In this document: positions 55,513 through 64,000 of the stretch, piece after piece | Position numbering within the stretch: position 1 is the first letter of the stretch | How the letters are laid out: the number at the start of each line of letters is the position of its first letter | Assembly: GCA_029266425.1 (NCBI GenBank) | Contig: JAQSWY010000003.1 | Coordinates: forward strand, 1-64,000 | Length of the DNA stretch: 64,000 bases | Direction: 5' to 3' | Origin: Xanthobacteraceae bacterium | GTDB taxonomy: Bacteria > Pseudomonadota > Alphaproteobacteria > Rhizobiales > Xanthobacteraceae | The notes under the pieces: generated by a model | Seen by the model: only the letters and a program-made list of their open reading frames with translations | Told to the model about the DNA's origin: nothing | The model's database searches: none | Program-made: the position numbers and the translations under genes

Positions 55513-56897
55513 GCGGCAAGGCCCTTGGCGGCGGCGAGCAGCGGATGGCCGGCGGTCTGCGGACGCAGCCGCCCGTCCGGCCCGGTGATGCCCATCTCCA
55601 TCAGCCAGGCCGCAAACTCCGGGGCCCGCTTCAGGCCAAGCACGTCGCGCAGATAAAGCTGATCGTGGAACGAGGTGGACTGATAGTTCAGCATCACGTC
55701 GTCCGCCCCGGGAATGCCCATGATGTAGGTGACACCCGCCGCGCCGAGCAGCGTCATCAGCGTGTCCATGTCGTCCTGGTCAGCCTCGGCATGGTTGGTG
55801 TAGCAGACGTCGCAGCCGAGCGGCACGCCCATCAGCTTGCCGCAGAAATGGTCCTCGAGGCCGGCGCGGATGATCTGCTTGCCGTCATAGAGATATTCCG
55901 GCCCGATGAAGCCGACGACCGTGTTCACCAGCAGGGGTTTGAACGGCCGGCACACCGCATAGGCGCGTGCCTCGATGGTCTGCTGGTCGACCCCGTGATG
56001 GGCGTTTGCGGAAAGCGCCGAGCCCTGCCCGGTCTCGAAATACATGACATTGTCGCCGACCGTGCCGCGTTTGAGCGACAGCGCCGCCTCGCGCCCTTCC
56101 TTGAGGATCGCGAGGTCGATGCCGAACGAGGCGTTAGCGGCCTGCGTCCCCGCCACCGACTGGAAGACAAGGTCGACCGGCACGCCGCGATTGATCACCT
56201 CCACCGAGGTGGTGACATGGGTGAGCAGGCAGCCCTGCGTCGGAATGGCGAAGCGGGCGATGATGTCGTCGACCAGCTTCAGCAGGTCGGTCAGCACCGG
56301 TATGCTGTCGGAGGCCGGATTGATGCCGATCACCGCATCGCCGCAGCCATAGAGCAGCCCGTCGAGGATCGAGGCGGTGATGCCGGCGGGGTCGTCGGTC
56401 GGGTGATTGGGCTGGAGCCGCACCGCCATGGTGCCGGGCAGACCGATGGTGTCGCGGAACCGCGTGACGACGCGGCATTTCCTGGCGACCGCGATCAGGT
56501 CCTGGTTGCGCATGATCTTGGAGGCGGCGGCGGCGATCTCCGGGGTGATGCCAGGCGCCAGTGCCGCGAGCGCCTCCGGCGTCGCCGCATCCGACAGCAG
56601 GAAGTCGCGGAAATCGCCCACGTTCATATGAACGATCGGCCGGAACGCCGCCGCATCATGGGTGTCGATGATGAGGCGGGTCACCTCGTCGGTCTCATAG
56701 GGCACGAGTGCTTCGGTGAGGAAGGTCTCGAGCGGCACATCGGCGAGGCACATGCGGGCGGCGACATTCTCTTCCGCCGAGGTCGCGGCGATACCCGCCA
56801 GCATGTCGCCGGAGCGCAGCGGCGTCGCCTTGGCCATCAATTCCTTCAGGTCGGCGAAGACGTAGCTGCGTGGTCCGATCACGTGCCGATACGCCAT
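55509..56897 (-). CDS. eutB: Ethanolamine ammonia-lyase heavy chain EutB
   Basis: GDMLAGIAATSAEENVAARMCLADVPLETFL; FIGPEYLYDGKQIIRAGLEDHFCGKLMGVPLGCDVCYTNHAEADQDDMDTLMTLLGAAGVTYIMGIPGADDVMLNYQSTSFHD. Confidence 0.98.
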   Translation of the reverse strand: MAYRHVIGPRSYVFADLKELMAKATPLRSGDMLAGIAATSAEENVAARMCLADVPLETFLTEALVPYETDEVTRLIIDTHDAAAFRPIVHMNVGDFRDFLLSDAATPEALAALAPGITPEIAAAASKIMRNQDLIAVARKCRVVTRFRDTIGLPGTMAVRLQPNHPTDDPAGITASILDGLLYGCGDAVIGINPASDSIPVLTDLLKLVDDIIARFAIPTQGCLLTHVTTSVEVINRGVPVDLVFQSVAGTQAANASFGIDLAILKEGREAALSLKRGTVGDNVMYFETGQGSALSANAHHGVDQQTIEARAYAVCRPFKPLLVNTVVGFIGPEYLYDGKQIIRAGLEDHFCGKLMGVPLGCDVCYTNHAEADQDDMDTLMTLLGAAGVTYIMGIPGADDVMLNYQSTSFHDQLYLRDVLGLKRAPEFAAWLMEMGITGPDGRLRPQTAGHPLLAAAKGLAA

Positions 56898-57131
56898 GGC
56901 ATCCTCGCTGCGGCCGCCTTGCCCGAAACTCCGGCATGCCGCGATACAGGCATTCTAGGACAGGCACGGCGCGTGCCAAGTCCGGCTTTAGCGAAGCCCT
57001 GCCCCGGCTTTGGCAAAGCTCTTGTCCGGCTCAAGTAAGGCTCCAGCGTTGCCATAGCGACGCTTCGCCGGCTGGACGCCGCCCGCCGGGCCCGCTACCA
57101 CGCCGGCCGAATTGAACGGCGCGGAGCGACA

Positions 57132-57875
57132 ATGGCCACCTTCATCCTCATCCATGGCTCCTGGCACTGGGGCGGCTGCTTCGTGAAGGTGGCGAACATT
57201 CTCGGCGCGAATGGCCATGCGGTCATAACGCCCGACCTCACCAGCCACGGCTTCGACCCGACGCCGACCCATGCGGTAACCGAAATCGCGACCTATGCCG
57301 CGCCAGTGCGTGCGGCACTGGAGCGGGTAGACGGCAAGGCAATCCTGGTCGGTCACAGCGTCGGCGGCGCCACCTGCACCTGGCTCGGCGAGGAGATGCC
57401 GGCGAAGATCGCCGCGCTGGTCTATCTCACCGGCTTCATGGCGCCGGCCGGCAAGACCGCTCGCGACTTCGTCATGAACCCGACCTATCTGAAGGACCCG
57501 GCCATCGTCGAAAGCCAGGGCATGCTGCGGCTCGGCAAGGAAGGACTCGGCCTCGACCTTTCCAAGCACGAGTTGATCGCCCGCTCGCTGTTCTCCGACT
57601 GCTCAGCCCACGACATCAAGGTGGCGCTGGCGAACCTCGTGCGCGTCACCCCGCACGCCCCCTTCACCGCCATCTCGCCGATCACCAATGGGCGCTACGG
57701 CAAGCTGCCGCGGCATTATATCGAGTGCCTTGAGGATCGCGGCCTGCCGCTCGCCGTGCAGCGCGAGATGCAGGCGGCGGTGCCCGGCGCCACTGTGCAT
57801 CAATTGAAGACCGGCCACTCGCCTTTCCTCAGCGCACCGGACAAGGTGGCCGAAATCCTGATGAGCATCGCCTGA
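57132..57875 (+). CDS. Alpha/beta fold hydrolase (methylesterase/hydroxynitrile lyase-like)
   Basis: FILIHGSWHWGGCFVKVANILGANGHAVITPDLTSHG; ILVGHSVGGATCTWL. Confidence 0.92.
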   Translation: MATFILIHGSWHWGGCFVKVANILGANGHAVITPDLTSHGFDPTPTHAVTEIATYAAPVRAALERVDGKAILVGHSVGGATCTWLGEEMPAKIAALVYLTGFMAPAGKTARDFVMNPTYLKDPAIVESQGMLRLGKEGLGLDLSKHELIARSLFSDCSAHDIKVALANLVRVTPHAPFTAISPITNGRYGKLPRHYIECLEDRGLPLAVQREMQAAVPGATVHQLKTGHSPFLSAPDKVAEILMSIA

Positions 57876-57884
57876 GGGGCGCCC

Positions 57885-58580
57885 ATGAAGGTCATCGGCC
57901 TGATCGGCGGCATGAGCTGGGAAAGCTCGGCGCATTATTACCGCATCATCAACCAGGAGACGCGCGAGCGGCTCGGCGCCGTGCATTCGGCGCGCAGCCT
58001 GATGTGGTCGGTCGATTTCGGCGAGATCGAGCGCCTGCAGCATGACGGCCGCTGGGAGGAGTTGACCGCCGAGATGATCGACGCCGCGCAGCGGTTGGAA
58101 CGCGGCGGCGCGGATTTCATCGTGCTCTGCACCAACACCATGCACCGCATGGCCGGCGAGATCGAAGCCGCGGTCGCCATCCCGCTGCTGCACATCGCCG
58201 ACCCGACCGCCGAGCGGATCAAGGCCGCGGGCTTCACCAGGATTGGCCTGCTCGGCACCGCCTTCACCATGGAGCAGGATTTCTACAAGGGCCGGCTCAC
58301 GGAGAAGCACAGCCTCGACGTGCTGGTGCCGGACGCGGACGACCGGCGCATAGTGCATGAGGTCATCTACAAGGAACTGGTGGCCGGCGTGGTCCGCGAG
58401 GACTCCCGCGACGCCTATCGCGCCGTCATCGCCCGGCTCATCGAGCGCGGCGCGGAGGCGATCATCCTCGGCTGCACCGAGATCATGCTGCTGGTGAGCG
58501 CGGAAGACAGTGCCGTGCCGCTGTTCGACACGACAGAGATCCACGCGGTGGCGGCGGTGGATCGGGCGCTGGCGGGCTGA
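57885..58580 (+). CDS. Aspartate/glutamate racemase family protein
   Basis: KVIGLIGGMSWESSAHYYRIINQETRERLG; DFIVLCTNTMHR; AIILGCTEIMLLV. Confidence 0.95.
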   Translation: MKVIGLIGGMSWESSAHYYRIINQETRERLGAVHSARSLMWSVDFGEIERLQHDGRWEELTAEMIDAAQRLERGGADFIVLCTNTMHRMAGEIEAAVAIPLLHIADPTAERIKAAGFTRIGLLGTAFTMEQDFYKGRLTEKHSLDVLVPDADDRRIVHEVIYKELVAGVVREDSRDAYRAVIARLIERGAEAIILGCTEIMLLVSAEDSAVPLFDTTEIHAVAAVDRALAG

Positions 58581-58673
58581 CCATCGGAGTTCTTCATACA
58601 CCCCATGAATACATCTCGTTTCCCGATCGATCGTTGACGGATTATAAGGCGCCGCACAATCAAGGAGCGTGCC

Positions 58674-59633
58674 ATGACCTCCGCGACCACGACGAACGCC
58701 TCGCGCACTTTCCTGCCGCTGCCGGTACTGGTGGCGCTGTTCTGCGTGCTGTGGTCTTCGGCGTTTGCGGGGGCGAAGCTGGCTTTGCTGGACTGCCCGC
58801 CGCTGCTGCTGCTCTCGTTCCGCCTGCTGCTCGCCGGCGGCATCATGCTGGGGCTGGCCTGGGCCATCGACGGGCGGCCCACCATGCGCCGTCGCGATTT
58901 CCTGGCGCTGCTCTTCATCGGCGTACTGAACAATGCGGTCTATCTCGGCTTCAACTGGACGGCGCTGACCTTCACCTCCTCCGCCTACACTGCCGTATTG
59001 ACCAGCTGCCTGCCTCTGATCGTCGCGCTCGCTGCCGGACCATTGCTGGGCGAGAAGCTGAACCTTGCCAAATGGTTCGGCATCATGCTCGGTCTCCTCG
59101 GCGTCGTCATCGTGCTGCGCTCGCGGCTCGAGGGCGGGCACGAAAGCCTCACCGGCACCCTGCTGGTCGGCGTCGGCGTCACCGCGCTTTCCGCCGGCAC
59201 GCTGGCCTTCAAATATTTCGCGCCCCGCGGCGGGGTGTGGACCGGCACCGCCATACAGGGCCTCGCCGGCGGCGTGGTGCTCGCCCCGTTCGCGCTCGCC
59301 AGCGAGAGCCTCGCGGATGTGCACGTCACGGTGAACCTGATCGGCGGTCTCGCCTTCCTGGTCGTCGGCGTGTCGATCGGCGGCTATGGGCTGTGGTTCT
59401 ATCTGCTCACGCGCTCCAGCGCGACGGCGGCCTCCAGCCTGCACTTCCTGATGCCGCCGCTCGGCCTGTTCTTCGGCTGGCTGCTGCTGGGCGAGGCGGT
59501 GCCGCCGCTCGACATACTCGGCATCGTCCCGATCGCGCTCGGCATCTGGCTGGTGACGCGCCCAAGCCGGGCTGCCACCAGGCCGGTTCAGGCGGAGACA
59601 GCGGCGCCCTGCATCTCCGCGAGCAATTCGTAG
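58674..59633 (+). CDS. DMT/EamA family transporter
   Basis: 10-TM pattern; LFCVLWSSAFAGAKLAL, ... AASSLHFLMPPLGLFFGWLLLGEAV. Confidence 0.93.
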   Translation: MTSATTTNASRTFLPLPVLVALFCVLWSSAFAGAKLALLDCPPLLLLSFRLLLAGGIMLGLAWAIDGRPTMRRRDFLALLFIGVLNNAVYLGFNWTALTFTSSAYTAVLTSCLPLIVALAAGPLLGEKLNLAKWFGIMLGLLGVVIVLRSRLEGGHESLTGTLLVGVGVTALSAGTLAFKYFAPRGGVWTGTAIQGLAGGVVLAPFALASESLADVHVTVNLIGGLAFLVVGVSIGGYGLWFYLLTRSSATAASSLHFLMPPLGLFFGWLLLGEAVPPLDILGIVPIALGIWLVTRPSRAATRPVQAETAAPCISASNS

Positions 59634-60637
59634 GAGCGCTGCTTCGCCGCGAAATCGTGGATGTGCGAGGTGATCATCAGTTCGTCGGCCTGCGTCTCCT
59701 CCACCATGCGCTCCAGCGCTTCCGCGACACGGGCCGGTGAGCCGACGATCAGCTTGTCGCGGTTGCGGCGGATGTAGACGCGGTCGGCCTCCGTATAAGG
59801 ATAGGCCGCCGCCTCTTCCGGTGACGGGATCGGCCCGTAATCCCCCCTCGCCCGCTTCAGATGCGCGAGATCGGCACTGGAGGCGAGACGCTCCGCCTCC
59901 TCGTCGCTCTCGGCGCAGATGACGGCGAGAGCCAATATGGCGTGGGGCTTCGCCAGCCGGTCGGAAGGCTGGAAGCCGTCGCGATAGGCCAGCATGGCGT
60001 CCATCGCATCGTGGGTGGCGAAATGATGGGCAAAGGCGAAGCCGACCCCGATCTGCGCCGCCAGCCGTCCGCCATAGCCGCTGGAGCCGAGCATCCAGAT
60101 CGGCGGCAGCTTCACGTCGACCGGCATCACCTGGATCTTGCGGAACGGATGGTCCGCCGGCCAATCGCCGGTGTCGAACGCCATCAGCTCCTTCAGCCGG
60201 TCGAGGAAATCCTCGCCGGGATCAGCGTCCTGCCGGCGCCGCAGCGCGATCGAGGCGAGTTGGTCGGTGCCCGGCGCGCGGCCGAGCCCGAGATCGATGC
60301 GGCCGGGGAACAGCCCCTCCAGCACCTTGAATCGCTCAGCCACCATCAGGGGCGCATGGTTCGGCAGCATGACACCGCCGGCGCCGACCCGCATGCGTTC
60401 CGTCGCCGCCGCGATCTGGCCGATCATGATGTCCGGTGCGCCGGAGGCCACCGAGGGCAGATTGTGATGCTCTGCCACCCAGAAGCGGGTGTAGCCCAGC
60501 CGGTCGGTGAGGCGGGCAAGCTCGATGGTGTTGCGCAGCGCCTGCGGGCCGCTGCTGCCGGACGAGACGAAGGACAGGTCGAGCACGGAGAGCGGAATCG
60601 GGCGAAGCGCTGTCATGGAAGTGAGGGCCTGTTTCAT
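59588..60637 (-). CDS. LLM class flavin-dependent oxidoreductase
   Basis: PIPLSVLDLSFVSSGSSGPQALRNTIELARLTDRLGYTRFWVAEHHNLPSVASGAPDIMIGQIAAATERMRVGAGGVMLPNHAPLMVAERF; start 60637 or 60616. Confidence 0.94.
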   Translation of the reverse strand: MKQALTSMTALRPIPLSVLDLSFVSSGSSGPQALRNTIELARLTDRLGYTRFWVAEHHNLPSVASGAPDIMIGQIAAATERMRVGAGGVMLPNHAPLMVAERFKVLEGLFPGRIDLGLGRAPGTDQLASIALRRRQDADPGEDFLDRLKELMAFDTGDWPADHPFRKIQVMPVDVKLPPIWMLGSSGYGGRLAAQIGVGFAFAHHFATHDAMDAMLAYRDGFQPSDRLAKPHAILALAVICAESDEEAERLASSADLAHLKRARGDYGPIPSPEEAAAYPYTEADRVYIRRNRDKLIVGSPARVAEALERMVEETQADELMITSHIHDFAAKQRSYELLAEMQGAAVSA

Positions 60638-60642
60638 TGCAC

Positions 60643-60755
60643 CCTCATCCTGCGGCGCGAGCGCAGCGAGCCTCGAAGGATGCTCATTGGGCGCCTTCGC
60701 CCTCACGCGAGCATCCTTCGAGGCTTGGGCTTTGCCCAAGCACCTCAGGATCAGG
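60643..60755. repeat. REP-like inverted repeat (CATCCTGAGGTGC family)
   Basis: CTCATCCTGCGGCGCGAGCGCAGCGAGCCTCGAAGGATGCTC...GAGCATCCTTCGAGGCTTGGGCTTTGCCCAAGCACCTCAGGATCAGG. Confidence 0.8.
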
Positions 60756-60844
60756 TGGCTCCCTGGCGGGAGCGAGTTCTCGGTCATTGGTGAGGTAGTC
60801 ACGCAATTCTATCGCGCAAGATAGAATCCAGGAGACCCATTGAG

Positions 60845-60928
60845 GTTGCGACGATCAATATTGACGGGTTGCACCTCACTGCATATGGGTTGCGCCCATA
60901 GCTTTGCGGCATAGATATCAAGCGCAAC
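60845..60928. promoter_or_regulatory. Putative PutA operator cluster (four GTTGC(A/G) motifs)
   Basis: GTTGCG 60845-60850, GTTGCA 60868-60873, GTTGCG 60889-60894 (+) and CGCAAC 60923-60928 (-); resembles the GTTGCA operator known for E. coli PutA. Confidence 0.6.
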
Positions 60929-60944
60929 CTAGCGGGAGACGGGC

Positions 60945-63900
60945 ATGGCGACGACCACCATCGGCGTGAAGGTCGACGAGGAACTCCGCCACCGCCTGAA
61001 GGTCGCCGCCGAAAAGCACGGCCGCACCCCGCACGCCGTCATCAAGCAGGCGATCGCGGCAGCGTTGGAGCGCATGGAGCAGGGCCTGCCGCCTGAAGGT
61101 GGCGAGGAGACCCCCGCCCCACTCGCCGCCGCCCCCGCCGGCAACCCCTTCCTCGATTTCGCCAGCAGCGTGCTTCCGCAGACCGTGCTGCGCGCCCGCA
61201 TCACCGCGGCCTATCGCACCCCGGAGCCCGAGTGCGTGCCGCTGCTGCTCAGCGAGGCCACGCTCTCGAAGGAGGAGGCTGCGAGCACCAGAGCCCGCGC
61301 CCGCAAGCTCGTGAGCGCGCTGCGCACCAAAGGCCAGCAAGGCGCGGTGGAGGGGCTGATCCACGAATATTCGCTCTCCTCCCAGGAGGGCGTCGCGCTG
61401 ATGTGCCTTGCCGAGGCGCTGCTGCGCATTCCCGACCGCGCCACCCGCGACGCGCTGATCCGCGACAAGATCGGCCATGGCGACTGGCAGTCCCATGTCG
61501 GGCAAAGCCCGTCGCTCTTCGTCAATGCCGCGACCTGGGGCCTCGTCGTCACCGGCAGGCTCACCGGCACCGCCAGCGAGAGCGGCCTCTCCGGCGCGCT
61601 GACCCGGCTGATCGGCCGCGGCGGCGAGCCGCTGATCCGCAAGGGCGTCGATGTCGCCATGCGGATGATGGGCGAGCAGTTCGTCACCGGCCAGACCATC
61701 TCCGAGGCGCTGGCGAATTCCCGGCGCATGGAGGCGAAGGGCTTCCGCTATTCCTTCGACATGCTTGGGGAAGCCGCCACCACCGCGGCGGACGCGGCGC
61801 GCTATTATGCCGACTATGAGCAGGCCATCCACGCCATCGGCAAGGCTTCGGGCGGGCGCGGCATCTATGAAGGGCCGGGCATCTCGATCAAGCTCTCGGC
61901 GCTGCACCCGCGCTATGCCCGCGCCAAATATGACCGCGTCATCAATGAATTGCTGCCCCGTGTGGCATCGCTCGCCCGGCTTGCCCGGCAGTACGACATC
62001 GGCCTCAACATCGATGCCGAAGAGGCCGACCGGCTGGAGCTCTCGCTCGATCTGCTCGAGGCGCTGTGCTTCGACGAGGCGCTGAGCGGCTGGAACGGCA
62101 TCGGCTTCGTGATCCAGGCCTACCAGAAGCGCTGCCCCACCGTAATCGACTTCCTGATCGATCTCGCCCGCCGCAGCGGCCGGCGCATCATGGTGCGCCT
62201 CGTGAAGGGCGCCTATTGGGACAGCGAGATCAAGCGCGCTCAGGGAGATGGGCTGGAGGGCTTCCCGGTCTATACCCGCAAGGTGCACACCGACGTTTCG
62301 TACCTCGCCTGCGCCCGCAAGCTCTTGGCCGCGCCCGACGCGGTGTTCCCGCAATTCGCCACCCACAATGCGCAGACGCTCGCAGCCGTAATGGAGATGG
62401 CGGGCGCGAACTATTATGGCGGCCAGTACGAGTTCCAGTGCCTGCACGGCATGGGCGAGCCGCTCTATGAGGAAGTGGTCGGCAAGGAGAAGCTGAACCG
62501 GCCCTGCCGCATCTATGCCCCGGTCGGCACCCACGAGACGCTGCTCGCCTATCTGGTGCGGCGCCTGTTGGAGAACGGCGCCAATTCCTCCTTCGTCAAC
62601 CGCATCGCCGACGAGGATGTCTCGATCGACGAGCTGATCGCCGATCCAGTGGAGGTCGCCCGCGCCATCGAGCCGCTCGGCTCGCCGCACCCGCGCATCG
62701 CCGCGCCCGCTGACCTGTTCGGCGCCGAGCGCCGCAACTCCGCCGGGCTCGATCTTTCCAACGAACAGCGCCTCGCCTCGCTCGCCGCGGCGCTGCTCGC
62801 CGCGTCCGCCGCCCCGATCAAGGCGGTGCCGCTGCTCGGCGACGGCCCGGCTGTTGGCACCGCGCGGACCATCCTCAACCCCGCCGATCATCGCGACGAG
62901 GTCGGCACAGTTGAGGACGCGACGCCCGAAATCGCCGCCCGCGCCATGGAACTGGCCGCCGGCGCACTGCCGATCTGGCAGTCGACCCAGCCTGCGGACC
63001 GCGCCCAGTGCCTCGCCCGCGCCGCCGACATCATGGAAGCGCGGCTGCCCTCGCTGCTCGGTGTGATTGTCCGCGAAGCCGGAAAATCATTGCCGAACGC
63101 GATCGGCGAGGTGCGCGAGGCGGTCGATTTCCTGCGCTATTACGGCGCGCAGGTGCGCGACGGCTTTTCCAATGACACCCACCGGCCGCTCGGCCCGGTG
63201 GTCTGCATCAGCCCGTGGAACTTCCCGCTCGCCATCTTCACCGGTCAGGTCGCGGCCGCGCTCGCCGCCGGCAATACGGTGCTGGCGAAGCCTGCCGAAG
63301 AGACCCCGCTGATCGCCAGCCTCGCGGTGAACATCCTGCGCGAGGCCGGCGTGCCGCCCGGCGCGGTGCAGTTGCTGCCCGGCGCCGGCGATGTCGGCGC
63401 GGCGCTGGTGGGCGATCCCCGCACCCGCGGGGTGATGTTCACCGGCTCCACCGAAGTCGCCCGGCTGATCCAGCGCCAGCTCGCCTCGCGGCTCAGCCCC
63501 GAAGGCCGCGCCATCCCCTTGATCGCCGAGACCGGCGGGCAGAATGCGATGATCGTGGATTCCTCCGCGCTCGCCGAGCAGGTAGTCGGCGACGTCATCA
63601 CCTCCGCCTTCGATTCCGCCGGCCAGCGCTGCTCGGCGCTGCGGGTGCTATGCCTGCAGGAGGATGTCGCCGATCGCATCCTCGCCATGCTGAAAGGCGC
63701 GCTGAACGAACTTGCACTCGGCAATCCGGTGCATCTTTCCACCGACACTGGCCCGGTCATCACCGGCGAGGCCAAGGGCACGATCGAGGAGCACATCGCC
63801 GCCATGCGCGAGGCCGGCCGCAGTGTCGAGCAGCTCGACATGCCGGTAGAGTGCGCGCACGGCACCTTCGTGCCGCCGACCTTGATCGAGATCGGCTCGC

Positions 63901-64000
63901 TCGCCGAGCTGAAGCGCGAGGTGTTCGGCCCGGTGCTGCACGTGCTGCGCTTCAAGCGGGCGCAGCTCGACAAGGTGATCGACGAAGTCAATGCCACCGG
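60945..64000 (+). CDS. putA: Trifunctional transcriptional regulator/proline dehydrogenase/L-glutamate gamma-semialdehyde dehydrogenase (runs off right edge)
   Basis: My translation: MATTTIGVKVDEELRHRLKVAAEKHGRTPHAVIKQAIAAALERMEQG (RHH domain), then the PRODH and ALDH (VVCISPWNFPLAIFTGQV) regions in the same frame. Missing from the ORF track because no stop lies inside the window. Confidence 0.95.
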   Translation, partial: MATTTIGVKVDEELRHRLKVAAEKHGRTPHAVIKQAIAAALERMEQGLPPEGGEETPAPLAAAPAGNPFLDFASSVLPQTVLRARITAAYRTPEPECVPLLLSEATLSKEEAASTRARARKLVSALRTKGQQGAVEGLIHEYSLSSQEGVALMCLAEALLRIPDRATRDALIRDKIGHGDWQSHVGQSPSLFVNAATWGLVVTGRLTGTASESGLSGALTRLIGRGGEPLIRKGVDVAMRMMGEQFVTGQTISEALANSRRMEAKGFRYSFDMLGEAATTAADAARYYADYEQAIHAIGKASGGRGIYEGPGISIKLSALHPRYARAKYDRVINELLPRVASLARLARQYDIGLNIDAEEADRLELSLDLLEALCFDEALSGWNGIGFVIQAYQKRCPTVIDFLIDLARRSGRRIMVRLVKGAYWDSEIKRAQGDGLEGFPVYTRKVHTDVSYLACARKLLAAPDAVFPQFATHNAQTLAAVMEMAGANYYGGQYEFQCLHGMGEPLYEEVVGKEKLNRPCRIYAPVGTHETLLAYLVRRLLENGANSSFVNRIADEDVSIDELIADPVEVARAIEPLGSPHPRIAAPADLFGAERRNSAGLDLSNEQRLASLAAALLAASAAPIKAVPLLGDGPAVGTARTILNPADHRDEVGTVEDATPEIAARAMELAAGALPIWQSTQPADRAQCLARAADIMEARLPSLLGVIVREAGKSLPNAIGEVREAVDFLRYYGAQVRDGFSNDTHRPLGPVVCISPWNFPLAIFTGQVAAALAAGNTVLAKPAEETPLIASLAVNILREAGVPPGAVQLLPGAGDVGAALVGDPRTRGVMFTGSTEVARLIQRQLASRLSPEGRAIPLIAETGGQNAMIVDSSALAEQVVGDVITSAFDSAGQRCSALRVLCLQEDVADRILAMLKGALNELALGNPVHLSTDTGPVITGEAKGTIEEHIAAMREAGRSVEQLDMPVECAHGTFVPPTLIEIGSLAELKREVFGPVLHVLRFKRAQLDKVIDEVNAT

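Noticed and set aside
57603-60164. 853-aa minus-strand ORF
   Set aside because: Antisense to three genes with clear family motifs (hydrolase, racemase, DMT transporter); composition is typical shadow ORF.
60918-62891. 657-aa minus-strand ORF at the right edge
   Set aside because: Shadow of putA on the opposite strand; no recognisable motif.

Overview
This 64 kb, GC-rich, gene-dense window looks chromosomal and alphaproteobacterial; a Rhizobiales/Xanthobacteraceae-like origin is my inference from gene content and repeats. It carries about 57 supportable CDSs and no rRNA, recognisable tRNA, CRISPR array or transposase. Most of 23-46 kb is conserved housekeeping or conserved-hypothetical sequence (nadK, cutA, thrS, yidD, folE, hisI, cysE and others). 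Five areas stand out. (1) 1-9.4 kb: a predicted cyclic-nucleotide module with FecR-like proteins, a TPR plus beta-barrel outer-membrane protein, a CHASE2 class III adenylate cyclase, an MBL-fold hydrolase, and a 1033-aa ABC-like membrane protein. The ABC-like protein's Walker A, signature and Walker B motifs are all degenerate, and it ends in an intact-looking cNMP-binding domain. This is my best candidate for an undescribed system. (2) 9.4-15.5 kb: a cupin-tctCBA uptake operon converging on gntR and a Gfo/Idh/MocA gene, with four copies of a TTTGTCCGGACAAA-type palindrome that fit the GntR operator. (3) Two large autotransporters, one with a 39-aa repeat passenger rich in GGxGxD-like motifs and one with a secreted DNase I-like (EEP) enzyme. 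(4) A compact candidate structured RNA with an intrinsic terminator upstream of a rhomboid gene (41.38-41.52 kb). (5) PutA with an N-terminal ribbon-helix-helix domain and four GTTGC(A/G) motifs upstream; this gene is missing from the supplied ORF track because it runs off the right edge. Two families of REP/RIME-like intergenic repeats are scattered through the window. All family calls come from reading the translations; no database searches were run.
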